Shown here one piece after another: positions 5,805 through 6,118 of a stretch of DNA of 6,118 bases. Within the stretch, counting starts at the first letter, position 1, and each line of letters opens with the position of its first letter. The stretch comes from Geminicoccaceae bacterium. GTDB lineage: Bacteria > Pseudomonadota > Alphaproteobacteria > Geminicoccales > Geminicoccaceae. The notes beneath the pieces are model-generated. The model was not told the origin of the DNA and did no database searches. It saw nothing but the letters and a program-made list of their open reading frames with translations. The stretch covers positions 1 to 6,118 of the forward strand of contig JAPJRA010000152.1 of NCBI GenBank assembly GCA_030824835.1, in the 5' to 3' direction. Made by a program: the position numbers and the translations under genes.

Positions 5805-6118
5805 ATGCTCGATCAACTCGCTATCCATCAGCTGGTCACGATTGCCCTGACCTTCTGCATTGCCGGCTTCGTCAAGGGCGTGCTGGGCTTGGGCCTGCCG
5901 ACGCTGGCGATGGGCCTTCTGGGCCTGGTCATGCCGGCGGCCGAAGCCGCGGCCTTGCTGGTCCTACCCTCGCTGGTGACGAATCTGTGGCAGCTGCTGA
6001 CCGGACCGAGATTCGGAGCGCTGCTGCGGCGGCTGTGGCCGATGCTGGGCGGCATCTGCATCGGGACCTGGGCCGGCGCCGGCCTGATCGCGGGCACCGA
6101 TGCGGCCGTCACGACCAC
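5805..6118 (+). CDS. TauE/SafE-family membrane transporter (sulfite-exporter-like), N-terminal part
   Basis: An open frame from ATG 5805-5807 runs off the right edge, giving 104 complete codons. The product is strongly hydrophobic, with membrane helices at about residues 10-28, 30-43, 47-65 and 76-96. The stretch GFVKGVLGLGLPTLAMGLLG (21-40), followed by MPAAEAAALLVLPSLVTNLW, matches the first repeat of TauE/SafE proteins, whose full members have about 240-270 residues and 7-8 helices. The family exports or takes up sulfite, sulfoacetate and other small organic anions; the substrate here is unknown. An in-frame ATG at 5772 would add 11 residues, but it overlaps the candidate -10 elements, so 5805 is preferred. 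No strong Shine-Dalgarno is visible. The gene is divergent from the LysR regulator, its likely controller. Confidence 0.85.
   Translation, partial: MLDQLAIHQLVTIALTFCIAGFVKGVLGLGLPTLAMGLLGLVMPAAEAAALLVLPSLVTNLWQLLTGPRFGALLRRLWPMLGGICIGTWAGAGLIAGTDAAVTT

Noticed and set aside
4475..5806. 443-codon minus-strand frame spanning the 5' part of yebC, the gap and lysR
   Set aside because: It is out of frame with both real genes and crosses their boundaries. Its Arg/Ala/Gly-rich composition comes from the GC-rich shadow.
5086..5850. 254-codon plus-strand frame opposite lysR
   Set aside because: It is antisense to an intact LysR gene and runs into the transporter start in another frame; no domain is recognisable.
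1..6118. A new defence, secretion or biosynthetic system
   Set aside because: Every sizeable coding region matches a well-known family, gene order for yebC-ruvCAB-ybgC-tolQR is a known conserved arrangement, and nothing suggests horizontal transfer. Only the non-coding gaps hold unexplained structure.

Overview
The window reads as a stretch of high-GC alphaproteobacterial chromosome. The clues are strong G/C preference at third codon positions, a YebC that opens [19 protein letters not shown] (a form I associate with Alphaproteobacteria), and the gene order yebC-ruvC-ruvA-ruvB-ybgC-tolQ-tolR. Anything finer than class (perhaps a Rhodospirillales-like lineage) is a guess.

Layout. Seven genes run leftwards on the minus strand in one block: yebC (4704-3958), ruvC (3952-3431), ruvA (3434-2835), ruvB (2838-1801), ybgC (1804-1379), then a 146-bp gap, tolQ (1232-510) and tolR (506-24). 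tolA would be expected next but lies beyond the left edge. To the right, also on the minus strand, is a LysR-type regulator (5703-4771). It is transcribed divergently from a TauE/SafE-family membrane transporter (5805 to the right edge, plus strand, incomplete). No mobile elements, CRISPR arrays, tRNA or rRNA genes were seen.

How the genes work together. RuvA and RuvB form the Holliday-junction branch-migration motor and RuvC the resolvase. All the active-site residues I could place are present. YebC is a TACO1-family translation or regulatory factor that often sits just before ruvC. YbgC (hotdog acyl-CoA thioesterase), TolQ and TolR begin the Tol-Pal cell-envelope system; TolQ-TolR is the proton-driven inner-membrane motor. 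ruvC-ruvA-ruvB-ybgC are joined by three 4-bp stop/start overlaps (GTGA, ATGA, ATGA), so they look translationally coupled. A separate promoter with a perfect TTGACA -35 precedes tolQ.

The least-described parts are the non-coding gaps. The lysR/transporter gap holds a perfect 9-bp inverted repeat containing a TTC-N9-GAA (T-N11-A) LysR-type box. The tolQ leader can fold into an 8-bp GC-rich stem near the predicted transcript start. A 6-bp inverted repeat brackets an extended -10 element before yebC. The coding content is otherwise ordinary, conserved housekeeping DNA, and I found no convincing new multi-gene system.
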